Below, one piece after another: positions 7,961-15,626 of a stretch of 23,840 nt of DNA. The notes below the pieces were generated by a model. It did no database searches. It was not told where the DNA came from and worked only from the letters and a program-made list of their open reading frames with translations. The DNA is taken from NCBI GenBank assembly GCA_964459165.1, contig CAYWKM010000025.1, forward strand, positions 1-23,840, given 5' to 3'. A program made the position numbers and the translations under genes. The stretch is from RGIG4074 sp964459165. GTDB taxonomy: Bacteria; Bacillota; Clostridia; Christensenellales; Borkfalkiaceae. Positions within the stretch are counted from its first letter, which is position 1. Every line of letters begins with the position of its first letter.

Positions 7961-8800
7961 ATGAAAGTCGGTTTGGTTCTCGAGGGGGGAGCAAAGCGCG
8001 GCGCGTTCACCACGGGCGCGCTCGAGGTTTTAAAAGACAGACGGGAAAAATGGGATTATGTCGTCGGCGTGTCCGCCGGCGGCGGAAGCGCGTTCAATTA
8101 TCTCAGCAACGACAATTACCGCACCATGAAGCTGATCGATCCCGGAAAGGGAAACGAATACATCAGCTTCGGAAACCTCGTAAGAACGGGCAAATACGTC
8201 AATCTCGACAAGATGGTTTACGAATACTCCTATAATCAATTTCCCGTCGATTTTCCTTCTTATTACGATTGTAAGGTAGAGGACGAATACGTCGCGCTCT
8301 GCTGCGAGACGGGAAAACCCGTTTATTTTCACGAAAAGCAAGACGAACAGCGGCTTTTAAAGATCATCAAGGCGACTTGTTCCATTCCCATTTTATGCAA
8401 ACCCGTAGAGATCGACGGAAAACATTATCTCGACGGGAGCGTCGTGGACGCCATTCCCTACGAGCACGCGCTCGAAAAGTGCGATAAGGTCGTCGTCGTC
8501 GTCACGAGGACTGCGGAAACCAAGCCTACCAATTACGCTCGCTTTCGCGCCCTTTTGAAGCTTTTGTACAAGAAGTACCCCGCGACGCTCGAATGTCTCA
8601 TGCATAGGACGGAGCGTTACCGCGAGCAGCTTCTCGGGCTCGAAGAAAAGGTAAAAGAGGGGAAAGTTTTCCTGCTACGCCCCGAGTTTAATCTGAAAAA
8701 ATTCGAGAGCGATAAGGAAAAGCTCGACGAATTCTATCGGCACGGGTACGATCTGATGAAGAGCCGCGAGGCGGAGCTGAAAGAATTTTTGGGCGAATAA
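7961..8800 (+). CDS. Patatin-like phospholipase/esterase (YjjU-like)
   Basis: A 279-residue cytoplasmic protein of the patatin-like acyl hydrolase family, closest in layout to the YjjU-type bacterial esterases. The glycine-rich oxyanion loop is at residues 8-14 (EGGAKRG). The nucleophile elbow G-V-S-A-G has Ser38, and the D-G of the catalytic Ser-Asp dyad is Asp158 in YLDGS. No signal peptide or TM is visible. The ATG at 7961 is preferred to one at 7955 because CGGAGG ends 6 nt upstream of it, whereas the 7955 codon abuts that site, and family members begin at the beta strand KVGLVLEGG. It is probably monocistronic, driven by two tandem promoters with an operator-like repeat. Lipid acyl-ester hydrolysis is expected from the family; the substrate is not known. 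Confidence 0.9.
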   Translation: MKVGLVLEGGAKRGAFTTGALEVLKDRREKWDYVVGVSAGGGSAFNYLSNDNYRTMKLIDPGKGNEYISFGNLVRTGKYVNLDKMVYEYSYNQFPVDFPSYYDCKVEDEYVALCCETGKPVYFHEKQDEQRLLKIIKATCSIPILCKPVEIDGKHYLDGSVVDAIPYEHALEKCDKVVVVVTRTAETKPTNYARFRALLKLLYKKYPATLECLMHRTERYREQLLGLEEKVKEGKVFLLRPEFNLKKFESDKEKLDEFYRHGYDLMKSREAELKEFLGE

Positions 8801-8860
8801 GCAAGAAAAAGGAAGAGAGGGGCGAACGTCGACCGACGCGCCCAAAAGCTTGAGAAAAAA

Positions 8861-9164
8861 TTAAATCCATGAGAATAAGGAGCGAGTTCCGTATTGCGCG
8901 GGACTCCTTCCTTTTTTTATGGGAGAAAATTCTCTCGTTGTCACGGTAGTATGTATATATGCGTTCGGTCTGTCAAGAAAAGCTTGGACCCGACCGAGCT
9001 TTTCTTTGTCGAACGTTTCCCCCTCGAATCGTCCGAAAAAGCTCTCCGCCGCTTTGTTCTCCGTCCCGTCGCCCTTACGGGAAATCCTCCGAATCGCGTC
9101 GCGCTTCTGTCGCCGCCTTTGGATTCTGCGCGTCGGTATTGCCCGCCCGAATCCGAATGAAAAA
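8861..9164 (-). pseudogene. Decayed C-terminal part of an IS3-family transposase, cut by the gap
   Basis: The minus strand encodes the end of an IS3-type DDE transposase in two frames. Next to the gap (9136-9159) one frame reads HSDSGGQY, matching the HSDxGxQY motif around the second catalytic Asp. After a frameshift in about 9085-9135, another frame reads SRKGD (9068-9082), then ENKAAESFFG (9032-9061), equivalent to the DNAxxExFFG motif with the third catalytic Glu kept. It continues through NAYIH and KKGRSPAQYGTRSL (ending 8876) to a TAA at 8861-8863. DNA has become ENK, and the usual YIxxYN motif is degraded. Just beyond the stop, CCCAAAAGCTTGAG (8841-8854) resembles an IS3 terminal repeat. 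The element is almost certainly inactive. The rest lies in or beyond the 100-N gap. Confidence 0.75.
8877..8918 (+). terminator. Probable terminator of the patatin-like gene, inside the IS remnant
   Basis: AGTTCCG (8885-8891) pairs with CGGGACT (8899-8905) with one wobble, and the flanking AAGG/CCTT can extend the stem past a 4-nt bulge. CC and seven T (8912-8918) follow. It lies 77 nt after the patatin-like stop, within the 3' end of the transposase remnant on the opposite strand. It may therefore be an acquired or accidental terminator. Confidence 0.5.
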
Positions 9165-9264
9165 NNNNNNNNNNNNNNNNNNNNNNNNNNNNNNNNNNNN
9201 NNNNNNNNNNNNNNNNNNNNNNNNNNNNNNNNNNNNNNNNNNNNNNNNNNNNNNNNNNNNNNNN
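9165..9264. other. Assembly gap of 100 N
   Basis: Exactly 100 unknown bases, the usual placeholder for a gap of unknown size. Any reading frame drawn across it is meaningless. An IS3 transposase fragment ends at its left border, so a repeated insertion sequence is the likely cause of the assembly break. Confidence 0.98.
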
Positions 9265-9325
9265 GACGGCGAAGAAAAATATTGCGGAGAAAGGCGAAAA
9301 TCTTCTTTTAAAATAAGAATTTTTA

Positions 9326-9334
9326 TGGTATAAT
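9326..9334 (+). promoter_or_regulatory. Extended -10 promoter of the metallophosphoesterase gene
   Basis: TATAAT (9329-9334) is preceded by TGG, an extended -10 element. No good -35 box is seen at the expected distance. The predicted start point (about 9341) coincides with the A of the ATG. Confidence 0.55.
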
Positions 9335-9340
9335 TTTACC

Positions 9341-10036
9341 ATGAACGTCTACGCAGTCAGCGATTTACATATGTCGGGCAGAACAAACAAACCGATGAAC
9401 GTCTTCGGCGATCATTGGGAGGGTCACATCGAAAAGATCAAAGAGAGCTGGAACAGTCTCGTCTCGGAGGAGGACGTCGTGCTCGTCGCCGGCGATATCA
9501 GTTGGGCGATGAAGATGGAGGACGCGCTCTTCGACCTTTCCGTTCTCAAGGAACTGAAAGGGAAAAAAGTCTTTATTCGCGGCAATCACGATTATTGGTG
9601 GAACGGCATCACCAGACTTCGGAAAAGCGCGCCGGATTCTTCCTACGTCTTCCTGCAAAACGATTGCGTCAAAATCGGGAACGTCGTCGTCGCGGGATCT
9701 CGCGGCTGGACTTGTCCCGGCAGCGCGGATTATACGGACAGGGATCGGAAGCTGTACGAGAGGGAGGCTCTCCGTTTTTCGCTCGCCTTTCAGGAGGCGG
9801 AAAAGATACGGAAAAGCGGGGATCTTCTCTTCGCCATGATTCATTATCCTCCGTTCGCGGTGAAAAAGGAGCCCACGCTCTTTACCGAACTCTTTGAAAA
9901 AAACAAGGTGGACAAAGTCGTTTTCGGGCATATTCACGGACCCGTGTATTTTCCCCTCTATACGGAACTGAACGGGATCGGATACTGCCTGACCTCCTGC
10001 GATAAGCTCGATTTTCGCCTCGCGAAAATATTATAA
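9341..10036 (+). CDS. Metallophosphoesterase (calcineurin-like phosphohydrolase)
   Basis: A 231-residue cytoplasmic protein with the complete set of calcineurin-like metal-binding motifs. These are D8-x-H10 (SDLH), G51-D52 (AGDIS), G81-N82-H83-D84 (GNHDYWW), H168 (IHYPP) and G-H197-I-H199 (GHIHG). These ligands bind two metal ions for phosphoester hydrolysis. The WW after GNHD and the overall size fit a group of predicted bacterial phosphohydrolases of unknown substrate. The start is fixed by the first beta strand, which begins at residue 2. No Shine-Dalgarno sequence precedes it, and an extended -10 box lies only 7 nt upstream, so a leaderless mRNA is possible. It is separated from the pyr operon by that operon's own promoter. 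The physiological substrate is unknown. Confidence 0.9.
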   Translation: MNVYAVSDLHMSGRTNKPMNVFGDHWEGHIEKIKESWNSLVSEEDVVLVAGDISWAMKMEDALFDLSVLKELKGKKVFIRGNHDYWWNGITRLRKSAPDSSYVFLQNDCVKIGNVVVAGSRGWTCPGSADYTDRDRKLYEREALRFSLAFQEAEKIRKSGDLLFAMIHYPPFAVKKEPTLFTELFEKNKVDKVVFGHIHGPVYFPLYTELNGIGYCLTSCDKLDFRLAKIL

Positions 10037-10083
10037 GTGAAAAAGGCAGTTTTTCTCTTTTTGCGGGAGAATGAAGAAAACGT

Positions 10084-10112
10084 TTTACAAAAGAAGAAAA
10101 GCATGATATAAT
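10084..10112 (+). promoter_or_regulatory. Promoter of the pyr operon
   Basis: TTTACA (10084-10089) and TATAAT (10107-10112) are spaced by 17 bp, with a TGA extended -10 element at 10104-10106. Transcription is predicted from about 10119, giving a leader of about 120 nt before pyrR. Confidence 0.9.
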
Positions 10113-10121
10113 AGAAATATC

Positions 10122-10156
10122 GTAAAGACGGCGACGCGACGCCGACAAGACTTTAT
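10122..10156 (+). promoter_or_regulatory. PyrR-binding loop (anti-antiterminator) of the pyr leader
   Basis: The start of the leader folds into a lower stem (GUAAAG 10122-10127 with CUUUAU 10151-10156) and a purine-rich 3' internal bulge (ACAAGA, 10145-10150). Above these are a 5-bp upper stem (CGGCG/CGCCG) and a hexaloop ACGCGA (10134-10139). The hexaloop keeps G3, G5 and A6 of the known PyrR loop consensus CNGNGA, and the stem-bulge-stem plan is the same. CAAGAC (10146-10151) can alternatively pair with GUCUUG (10192-10197) in the terminator, forming an antiterminator. Binding of PyrR with UMP should stabilise this hairpin and so favour termination. The loop's first base (A rather than C) departs from consensus. 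Confidence 0.65.
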
Positions 10157-10189
10157 CGATAAGTGCGTATAGGATTCTATGGATTTTCT

Positions 10190-10227
10190 GCGTCTTGCGC
10201 GGCACGGCGTTTGCAAGGCGTTTTTTT
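10190..10227 (+). terminator. Attenuator terminator in front of pyrR
   Basis: CGUCUUGC (10191-10198) pairs with GCAAGGCG (10213-10220) with one G-U, flanked by further wobble pairs, and is followed by seven U (10221-10227). The pyrR ribosome-binding site CGGGAGGT starts at the next base. A terminator in this position can only be a regulated attenuator, since the whole operon lies downstream. Confidence 0.85.
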
Positions 10228-10240
10228 CGGGAGGTCATTC

Positions 10241-10780
10241 ATGCCTGTTATCATGGACAAAGACAGAATTCGCCGTACGCTCGTCCGGCTCTCCAATGAA
10301 ATCGCGGAGAGGAACGGCGGGTTTGACGGCGTGGTTCTCATAGGAATTAAGCGAGGCGGAGAAGTGGTCGCCGAGCGGTTGCAAAAGTTGATTGAAGCCG
10401 GGGAAGGGAAGAAAATTCCCTGCGCGGGGATCGACGTCAGTATGCACCGCGACGACCTCGTTTCCGCTTTTTTTGTGCCGAAAGCGACCGTCAATAAAAT
10501 TCCTTTCTCCGTCGAGGACAAAATCGTCGTCCTGTGCGACGACGTTCTCTATACGGGCAGAACCGTACGCGCCGCCATCGAGACGATCTTCAAAGAGCTC
10601 GGACGACCCAAAAGCATTCAGCTGTTGGAGCTCGTCGATCGCGGAGGGAGAGAATTTCCCTTCCGAGCCGACTATGTGGGCAGAAACGTTCCTTCGTCGA
10701 AGGACGAGCACATCGAAGTATGTTTTACCGAATTGGGGGCGGGAGAAGACTCGCTCTCGATCGAAAGGAATAAGGAATAA
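10241..10780 (+). CDS. pyrR: Bifunctional pyr operon attenuator / uracil phosphoribosyltransferase PyrR
   Basis: A 179-residue protein, the usual PyrR length. PyrR is a type I phosphoribosyltransferase-fold RNA-binding protein. In the presence of UMP it binds pyr leader RNA and promotes termination, and it often has weak uracil phosphoribosyltransferase activity. The PRPP loop VVLCDDVLYTGRTVRAA is at about residues 95-111. The C-terminal block ADYVGRNVPSSKDE closely follows the family sequence. The start at 10241 is chosen for the CGGGAGGT site 5 nt upstream; longer in-frame starts would lie within the leader terminator. It is the first gene of the operon, directly behind the attenuator it should control, with pyrB 10 nt downstream. 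Confidence 0.95.
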   Translation: MPVIMDKDRIRRTLVRLSNEIAERNGGFDGVVLIGIKRGGEVVAERLQKLIEAGEGKKIPCAGIDVSMHRDDLVSAFFVPKATVNKIPFSVEDKIVVLCDDVLYTGRTVRAAIETIFKELGRPKSIQLLELVDRGGREFPFRADYVGRNVPSSKDEHIEVCFTELGAGEDSLSIERNKE

Positions 10781-10790
10781 GGAGCGAAGA

Positions 10791-11720
10791 ATGCTGCGAT
10801 CCAAAGATTTGTTGGGACTCGTCGAGACCTCCGCAGAGGAAATAACGGAGATCCTCGATACGGCTGCCAACATGAAAAAATTGTTGAAGCAGGGAATCAA
10901 AAAGCTTCCGCATCTTCAAGGGAAAACGGTCACGATTCTCTTCTATGAGAACAGCACGAGGACGCGCACCAGCTTCGAGCTCGCCTCGAAATATTTGGGC
11001 GCGACGACGATCAACATCTCGGCGGATTCCTCTTCCGTCAAGAAAGGGGAAACGCTCGTCGATACGGGCAAGACGCTCGACGCGATGCGGAACGACTTTA
11101 TCGTCATGCGCCACCCCATGGCGGGCGCGCCGCATTTTTTAAGCAAACACGTAAAGGCGGGAGTCGTCAACGGGGGCGACGGCATGAACGAGCATCCGAC
11201 GCAAGCCCTCCTCGATATGTGTACGATGCAGGAGCATTTCGGGCGCATCGCGGGGTTGAAGGTGGCGATTCTCGGCGATATCAAACATTCGCGCGTGGCG
11301 AAGAGCGACCTCGTGGGATTTTCTAAGCTGGGGGCGGAGGTCAGAATGTACGCGCCGGAAACGCTGATTCCCAAAGAGATCGATAAGCTGGGGGCGAAAA
11401 TTTGCCGTTCGCGCGAGGAGGCCGTCGAGGGGGCGAACGTCGTCATGGGGCTGAGGATTCAGCTCGAACGGCAGCAGGCGGGGAATTTTCCCTCTCTCAA
11501 CGAATACGCCGAGTTCTACGGGGTAAACGAGCGCGTCTTATCGCTCGCGGCAAAGGACTCCGTCGTCATGCATCCGGGACCGGTCAACAGGGGCGTAGAA
11601 CTTACCAGCTCGGTAATCGACGGAAGCAATTCGCTCATCGACGATCAGGTGTTGAGCGGCGTCGCGGTGAGAATGGCGATCCTCTTTCTGCTCACGCAGA
11701 GGGCAAATAAAATCAATTGA
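10791..11720 (+). CDS. pyrB: Aspartate carbamoyltransferase catalytic subunit
   Basis: A 309-residue ATCase catalytic chain. It condenses carbamoyl phosphate and aspartate to N-carbamoyl-aspartate, the first committed pyrimidine step. The carbamoyl-phosphate motif STRTR occurs at about residues 54-58. HPTQALLDM is in the middle, and HPGPVNRGVE near the C-terminus is an aspartate-domain signature. The start has a GGAG site (10781-10784), 6 nt upstream. No pyrI regulatory-chain gene is adjacent, so the enzyme may be an unregulated catalytic trimer as in Bacillus, with control left to PyrR. It is followed by pyrC after 12 nt. Confidence 0.97.
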   Translation: MLRSKDLLGLVETSAEEITEILDTAANMKKLLKQGIKKLPHLQGKTVTILFYENSTRTRTSFELASKYLGATTINISADSSSVKKGETLVDTGKTLDAMRNDFIVMRHPMAGAPHFLSKHVKAGVVNGGDGMNEHPTQALLDMCTMQEHFGRIAGLKVAILGDIKHSRVAKSDLVGFSKLGAEVRMYAPETLIPKEIDKLGAKICRSREEAVEGANVVMGLRIQLERQQAGNFPSLNEYAEFYGVNERVLSLAAKDSVVMHPGPVNRGVELTSSVIDGSNSLIDDQVLSGVAVRMAILFLLTQRANKIN

Positions 11721-11732
11721 CGGGAGAGAAAT

Positions 11733-12995
11733 ATGATCATAAAAAACGGCGTTGTCGTATTCAGAAACAGAACGGAAAAGAAGGATATTCTCATAAAGGG
11801 GAAAAAGATCGTCTCCATCGGAGAAAATTTTGAAGAGGAGGGCGAAACGGTGATCGACGCGGAGGGGAAATACGTATTCCCCGGGCTCATCGATATGCAC
11901 GTGCATTTCCGCGAACCGGGCTACGAATATAAGGAAGATATCGAGAGCGGAAGCAGAGCCGCCGTAAAGGGCGGTTTTACGCAGGTTTGCTGTATGCCGA
12001 ATACTTCCCCCATAGCGGACAATAAAGTCGTCGTCAGCTATATTAAGACGAGGGCGAAGGAGGTCGGGCTCTGCAAGGTGCATCCGATCGGCGCGATCAC
12101 CAAAGGGGAAAAGGGAGAGAGCCTCGCCGATATCGGCGAAATGAAAAAAGCGGGAGCCGTCGCCCTCTCCGACGACGGGCGCGACGTAAAAAATTCGCGC
12201 CTCATGCGACTCGCCATGGAATACGCCTCCGGCTTCCGGATGAAATGCCTGTGCCATTGCGAGGATACGGATCTCGTAGACGGGGGCAGCGTGAACGAGG
12301 GGTATAATTCCACGCTGACGGGACTCAAAGGGATTCCCCGCGCCGCCGAGGACGTGATGATTGCGAGAAATATCCTCATTGCGCAAAGCCTCGGCGTACC
12401 CGTCCATATTTGCCATGTGTCCACCTATTCGGGCGTCCGGATCATACGCGACGCCAAGAGGAACGGCGCGCTCGTCACGGCGGAGACTTGCCCGCATTAC
12501 TATGCGGTCAACGACGATATCATCCGCGAATTCGATCAGAACACCAAGGTGAATCCTCCCATTCGCGAGGAGAGGGATCGCTTAGCGATTCTCGAAGGGC
12601 TGCGGGACGGCACGATCGACGTCATCGTCACGGATCATGCGCCTCACCACGCGAACGATAAAAACGTGGAATATTCGCAGGCGGCTTTCGGCATCAGCGG
12701 AATCGAAACCTCCTTCGCTTTCGCCGTCACCTATCTCTATAAAACGGGCGTTCTCACCCTTCCCGAGATCGCGGAAAAAATGAGCTATCATCCCGCTAAA
12801 ATTCTCGGACTGGAAGGGGGCGAAATCGAGGAAAACGCCGTCGCCGATCTCATGATCGCCGACCTTGACGAAGAATACGTCATAGACGTGAAAAAGTTTG
12901 TTTCCAAGGGGAAAAATACGCCTTTCAACGGCTATAAGGTGAGCGGAAAAACGCTTTACACCATCGTTGACGGCGAAATCAAATACCGTGCATAA
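11733..12995 (+). CDS. pyrC: Dihydroorotase
   Basis: A 420-residue amidohydrolase-superfamily enzyme of the long bacterial dihydroorotase type. It cyclises N-carbamoyl-aspartate to dihydroorotate. Zinc-binding motifs are visible: DMHVHFREPG with H56 and H58, and TDHAPHH with catalytic Asp301. Between them are CHCED and HICHVST. The MPNT motif near residue 90 belongs to the substrate-binding region. A GGGAGAG ribosome-binding site precedes the ATG. The gene sits between pyrB and pyrF in the same order as its pathway neighbours. Nothing in it looks truncated. Confidence 0.97.
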   Translation: MIIKNGVVVFRNRTEKKDILIKGKKIVSIGENFEEEGETVIDAEGKYVFPGLIDMHVHFREPGYEYKEDIESGSRAAVKGGFTQVCCMPNTSPIADNKVVVSYIKTRAKEVGLCKVHPIGAITKGEKGESLADIGEMKKAGAVALSDDGRDVKNSRLMRLAMEYASGFRMKCLCHCEDTDLVDGGSVNEGYNSTLTGLKGIPRAAEDVMIARNILIAQSLGVPVHICHVSTYSGVRIIRDAKRNGALVTAETCPHYYAVNDDIIREFDQNTKVNPPIREERDRLAILEGLRDGTIDVIVTDHAPHHANDKNVEYSQAAFGISGIETSFAFAVTYLYKTGVLTLPEIAEKMSYHPAKILGLEGGEIEENAVADLMIADLDEEYVIDVKKFVSKGKNTPFNGYKVSGKTLYTIVDGEIKYRA

Positions 12996-13014
12996 TACGG
13001 AGGAAAAAATAAAT

Positions 13015-13920
13015 ATGACGGATCAATTGATAGAAAAAATCATCGCTATGCAAAACCCCGCCTGCGTCGGACTCGACACGGCGGTCGATTACCTGCCGGA
13101 AGAATTGCTTTCGGAGGTAAAGGATTTCCGGACGGCTTCCGAGGCGATCCTTGAGTTTAACAAGAACGTCATCGACAGCGTATACGACGTCGTTCCCTCC
13201 GTAAAATTGCAGATCGCCTGCTATGAAATATACGGCGACGCGGGGCTTCGTTGTTTCGCCGATACGATCGATTACGCAAGGGAAAAGGGACTCGTCGTCA
13301 TCGCCGACGCCAAGAGAAACGATATCGGCAATACGGCGAAATATTACGCGAAGGCTTACCTCGGGGAAACGAGCGTCGGAGAGATAAAAAAGCGCGCTTA
13401 TTCCGCGGATTATCTCACGGTCAACGGTTATCTCGGAACGGACGGGATCAAGCCGTTCGCAGACGAGTGCAAGGCGAACGATAAAGGAATTTTCGTGCTC
13501 GTAAAGACCTCCAATCCTTCGAGCGGAGAGTTTCAGAACGTTATGCTCAAAAACGGAAGAATGATCTATGAATATATGGGCGAACTCGTGTCCAATTGGG
13601 GAAAGGACAGCGTCGGAAGATACGGTTATTCCGACGTCGGCGCGGTCGTGGGCGCGACTTATCCGGAAGAGGCGGAAATTCTCCGCAGAGAAATGGCTCA
13701 TACGTTTTTTCTCATTCCCGGATACGGCGCGCAGGGCGGAAGCGCAAAGATGATCAAGCGTTGCTTTGACGGAAGAGGACTCGGAGGGATCGTCAATAAC
13801 TCTCGCGGGATCATATGCGCCTATAAGAAGCGGGGCGGAACGTATTTTTCCGCCGCGCGGGAAGCCGCCGTCGCCATGCAAAAGGATCTCTCCTCCGCGA
13901 TCGGCAGGATAGGCAGATAA
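13015..13920 (+). CDS. pyrF: Orotidine 5'-phosphate decarboxylase, type 2
   Basis: A 301-residue OMP decarboxylase that makes UMP, the last step of the pathway. The catalytic array D-x-K-R-x-D is D98-A-K100-R101-N-D103, inside a beta strand reading VVIADAKRNDIG. The length and the C-terminal NNSRGII segment fit the longer type 2 subfamily rather than the roughly 230-residue Bacillus form. The ATG at 13015 is chosen because ACGGAGGA lies 10-12 nt upstream. An upstream in-frame start at 12967 would overlap the end of pyrC. It lies 19 nt after pyrC and 23 nt before pyrK. Confidence 0.95.
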   Translation: MTDQLIEKIIAMQNPACVGLDTAVDYLPEELLSEVKDFRTASEAILEFNKNVIDSVYDVVPSVKLQIACYEIYGDAGLRCFADTIDYAREKGLVVIADAKRNDIGNTAKYYAKAYLGETSVGEIKKRAYSADYLTVNGYLGTDGIKPFADECKANDKGIFVLVKTSNPSSGEFQNVMLKNGRMIYEYMGELVSNWGKDSVGRYGYSDVGAVVGATYPEEAEILRREMAHTFFLIPGYGAQGGSAKMIKRCFDGRGLGGIVNNSRGIICAYKKRGGTYFSAAREAAVAMQKDLSSAIGRIGR

Positions 13921-13943
13921 AATTTTTTACGGAGAAAGAGATT

Positions 13944-14699
13944 ATGAAAGAATATACGGCTACCGTGACGGAGTGCAGGCCGATCGCGGATAACGTCCGC
14001 CTCCTCTCCTTCGACGTCGGCGAGGACGTGAAGGTCAGATGCGGACAATTTCTCAACGTTTCCGTCGGGGAGAGAATGCATCTTCTTCGCCGCCCGATCG
14101 CCGTCTGCAAGGCGGAGGGAAGCACGATTACCGTTTGTTTTCAGATCAAAGGAGACGGCACCAAGACGCTCGCTCGGGCGAAAAAAGGAGACGAGCTCTC
14201 CGTCCTTCTCCCGTTGGGAAACGGCTTTTACGCGAGGGAGGAGGAGAAGCGCATCGCCGTCGTCGGCGGGGGAGCGGGCGTTTTCCCCATGATTTCCTGT
14301 ATCGAAGAATATTGCGACAAAAAGGAAGTGTACGCCTATATGGGGTTCCGCAACGGCGCGTGCGTGTGCATGGAAGAGGAGATCGCAAAGAGTAAAAGCT
14401 ATACCGTCGTCACCGACGACGGAAGCAACGGGCTTCGTAAAAACGCCGTTCAGGCGTTTACGGACGATTATGAGAGGGCGAAGCCGGACGTCGTCTTCGC
14501 TTGCGGTCCCGTTCCCATGCTGAGAGCGTTGAAGGAGGCCGTCGCGGGGAAAGGGATTCCCTGTTACGTCTCTCTCGAAGAGAGAATGGGCTGCGGCGTG
14601 GGCGCGTGCCTCGTCTGCGTTTGCGATAAGACGGACGGTAGAAAGGCGCGCGTGTGCAAGGACGGACCGGTGTTTGAAATCGGGGAGGTGGTTTTGTAA
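13944..14699 (+). CDS. pyrK: Dihydroorotate dehydrogenase B electron-transfer subunit
   Basis: A 251-residue FAD and [2Fe-2S] protein that passes electrons from dihydroorotate oxidation in PyrD to NAD+. The N-terminal beta barrel carries the FAD-binding RRPIAV motif (about residues 51-56). A Rossmann-like NAD domain with the glycine-rich VVGGGAGVFP follows. The cluster cysteines are C217, C222, C225 and C238; their spacing (5, 3, 13) is nearly that of Bacillus PyrK. The stop codon overlaps the pyrD start in TAATG, so the two subunits are translationally coupled, as expected for a stoichiometric complex. Confidence 0.96.
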   Translation: MKEYTATVTECRPIADNVRLLSFDVGEDVKVRCGQFLNVSVGERMHLLRRPIAVCKAEGSTITVCFQIKGDGTKTLARAKKGDELSVLLPLGNGFYAREEEKRIAVVGGGAGVFPMISCIEEYCDKKEVYAYMGFRNGACVCMEEEIAKSKSYTVVTDDGSNGLRKNAVQAFTDDYERAKPDVVFACGPVPMLRALKEAVAGKGIPCYVSLEERMGCGVGACLVCVCDKTDGRKARVCKDGPVFEIGEVVL

Positions 14700-15613
14700 T
14701 GGCCGATTTATCCGTAAACATCTGCGGGGTATCCTTCAAGAACCCCTTCATCGCTGCGTCCGGCACGTTCGGCTTCGGCAGGGAATTTGACGAAATTTAC
14801 GATATTTCTCTCCTCGGCGGCGTTTCCACAAAAGGGCTCACGCTCGAAGAGCGGCTCGGCAATCCCGTTCCGCGCATCGCGGAATCTTACGGCGTGATTC
14901 TAAACGCCGTCGGACTGCAAAATCCCGGAGTCGAACATTTTATAAAATACGATCTCGAATGGCTGAAAAGTAAAAACGTCGCGGTGATCGCCAACGTGGC
15001 GGGCAGAACGTTAGAAGATTACGGGGCGATATGCAGCCGTCTGAACGGACTCGTCGATATGGTGGAATTGAACATCTCCTGCCCCAACGTCCGCGCGGGC
15101 GGCATGGCTTTGGGGATTCGTCCGGAATCCATCAAGGAGGTCGCGCGGATCGCGAAGCAAGGACTTACGAAAACGCCCCTTCTCGTCAAGCTTTCGCCCA
15201 ACGTGGAGAGTATTCCCGCTAACGCGCGAGCGGCGGAAGAGGGAGGCGCGGACGCGCTCTCGCTCGTCAACACGTTTACGGGTATGGCGATCGACCTTGA
15301 AAGGAGAAGACCCGTCCTGAAAAACAACACGGGCGGCGTTTCGGGCGCGGGGATTAAGCCCATCGCGCTGAGAATGGTTTACGAGGCCGCTCACGCGGTC
15401 GAAATCCCCGTCGTCGGACTGGGCGGTATCATGTCGGGAACGGACGCCCTCGAATTTATGGCGGCGGGCGCAAGGGCGGTTCAGGTCGGCACGGCTAACT
15501 TTACCGAAACGACCGCCATGCCTCGCATGATAAGAGAGATGAACGATTGGCTGGACAAACATCATATAGCGAGCGTGAACGACGTCGTCGATACGCTGGA
15601 ACTCAACCCTTAG
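14699..15613 (+). CDS. pyrD: Dihydroorotate dehydrogenase B catalytic subunit (class 1B)
   Basis: A 304-residue FMN enzyme that oxidises dihydroorotate to orotate and works as a heterotetramer with PyrK. Class 1B membership follows from the pyrK partner and from the catalytic base Cys128 in NISCPN; class 2 enzymes use Ser. The TIM-barrel phosphate and FMN loops GLGGI and GARAVQVGTA are present near the C-terminus, and no membrane-binding N-terminal extension is seen. The start overlaps the pyrK stop by 1 nt. pyrE follows after 13 nt. Confidence 0.97.
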   Translation: MADLSVNICGVSFKNPFIAASGTFGFGREFDEIYDISLLGGVSTKGLTLEERLGNPVPRIAESYGVILNAVGLQNPGVEHFIKYDLEWLKSKNVAVIANVAGRTLEDYGAICSRLNGLVDMVELNISCPNVRAGGMALGIRPESIKEVARIAKQGLTKTPLLVKLSPNVESIPANARAAEEGGADALSLVNTFTGMAIDLERRRPVLKNNTGGVSGAGIKPIALRMVYEAAHAVEIPVVGLGGIMSGTDALEFMAAGARAVQVGTANFTETTAMPRMIREMNDWLDKHHIASVNDVVDTLELNP

Positions 15614-15626
15614 GAGGTTTTATTTT

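Noticed and set aside
8820..8843. GGGCG...CGCCC hairpin after the patatin-like gene
   Set aside because: It is a reasonable stem with a bulge but no T run on either side. It overlaps the probable IS3 end and may be part of it.
8894..9342. Open frames on both strands spanning the N run
   Set aside because: They exist only because N codons are read as X. The real signal on the minus strand is the transposase remnant, which changes frame before the gap.
10037..10070. GAAAAA/TTTTTC hairpin after the metallophosphoesterase
   Set aside because: The stem is A-T only with a 5-nt loop, too weak to call as a terminator.
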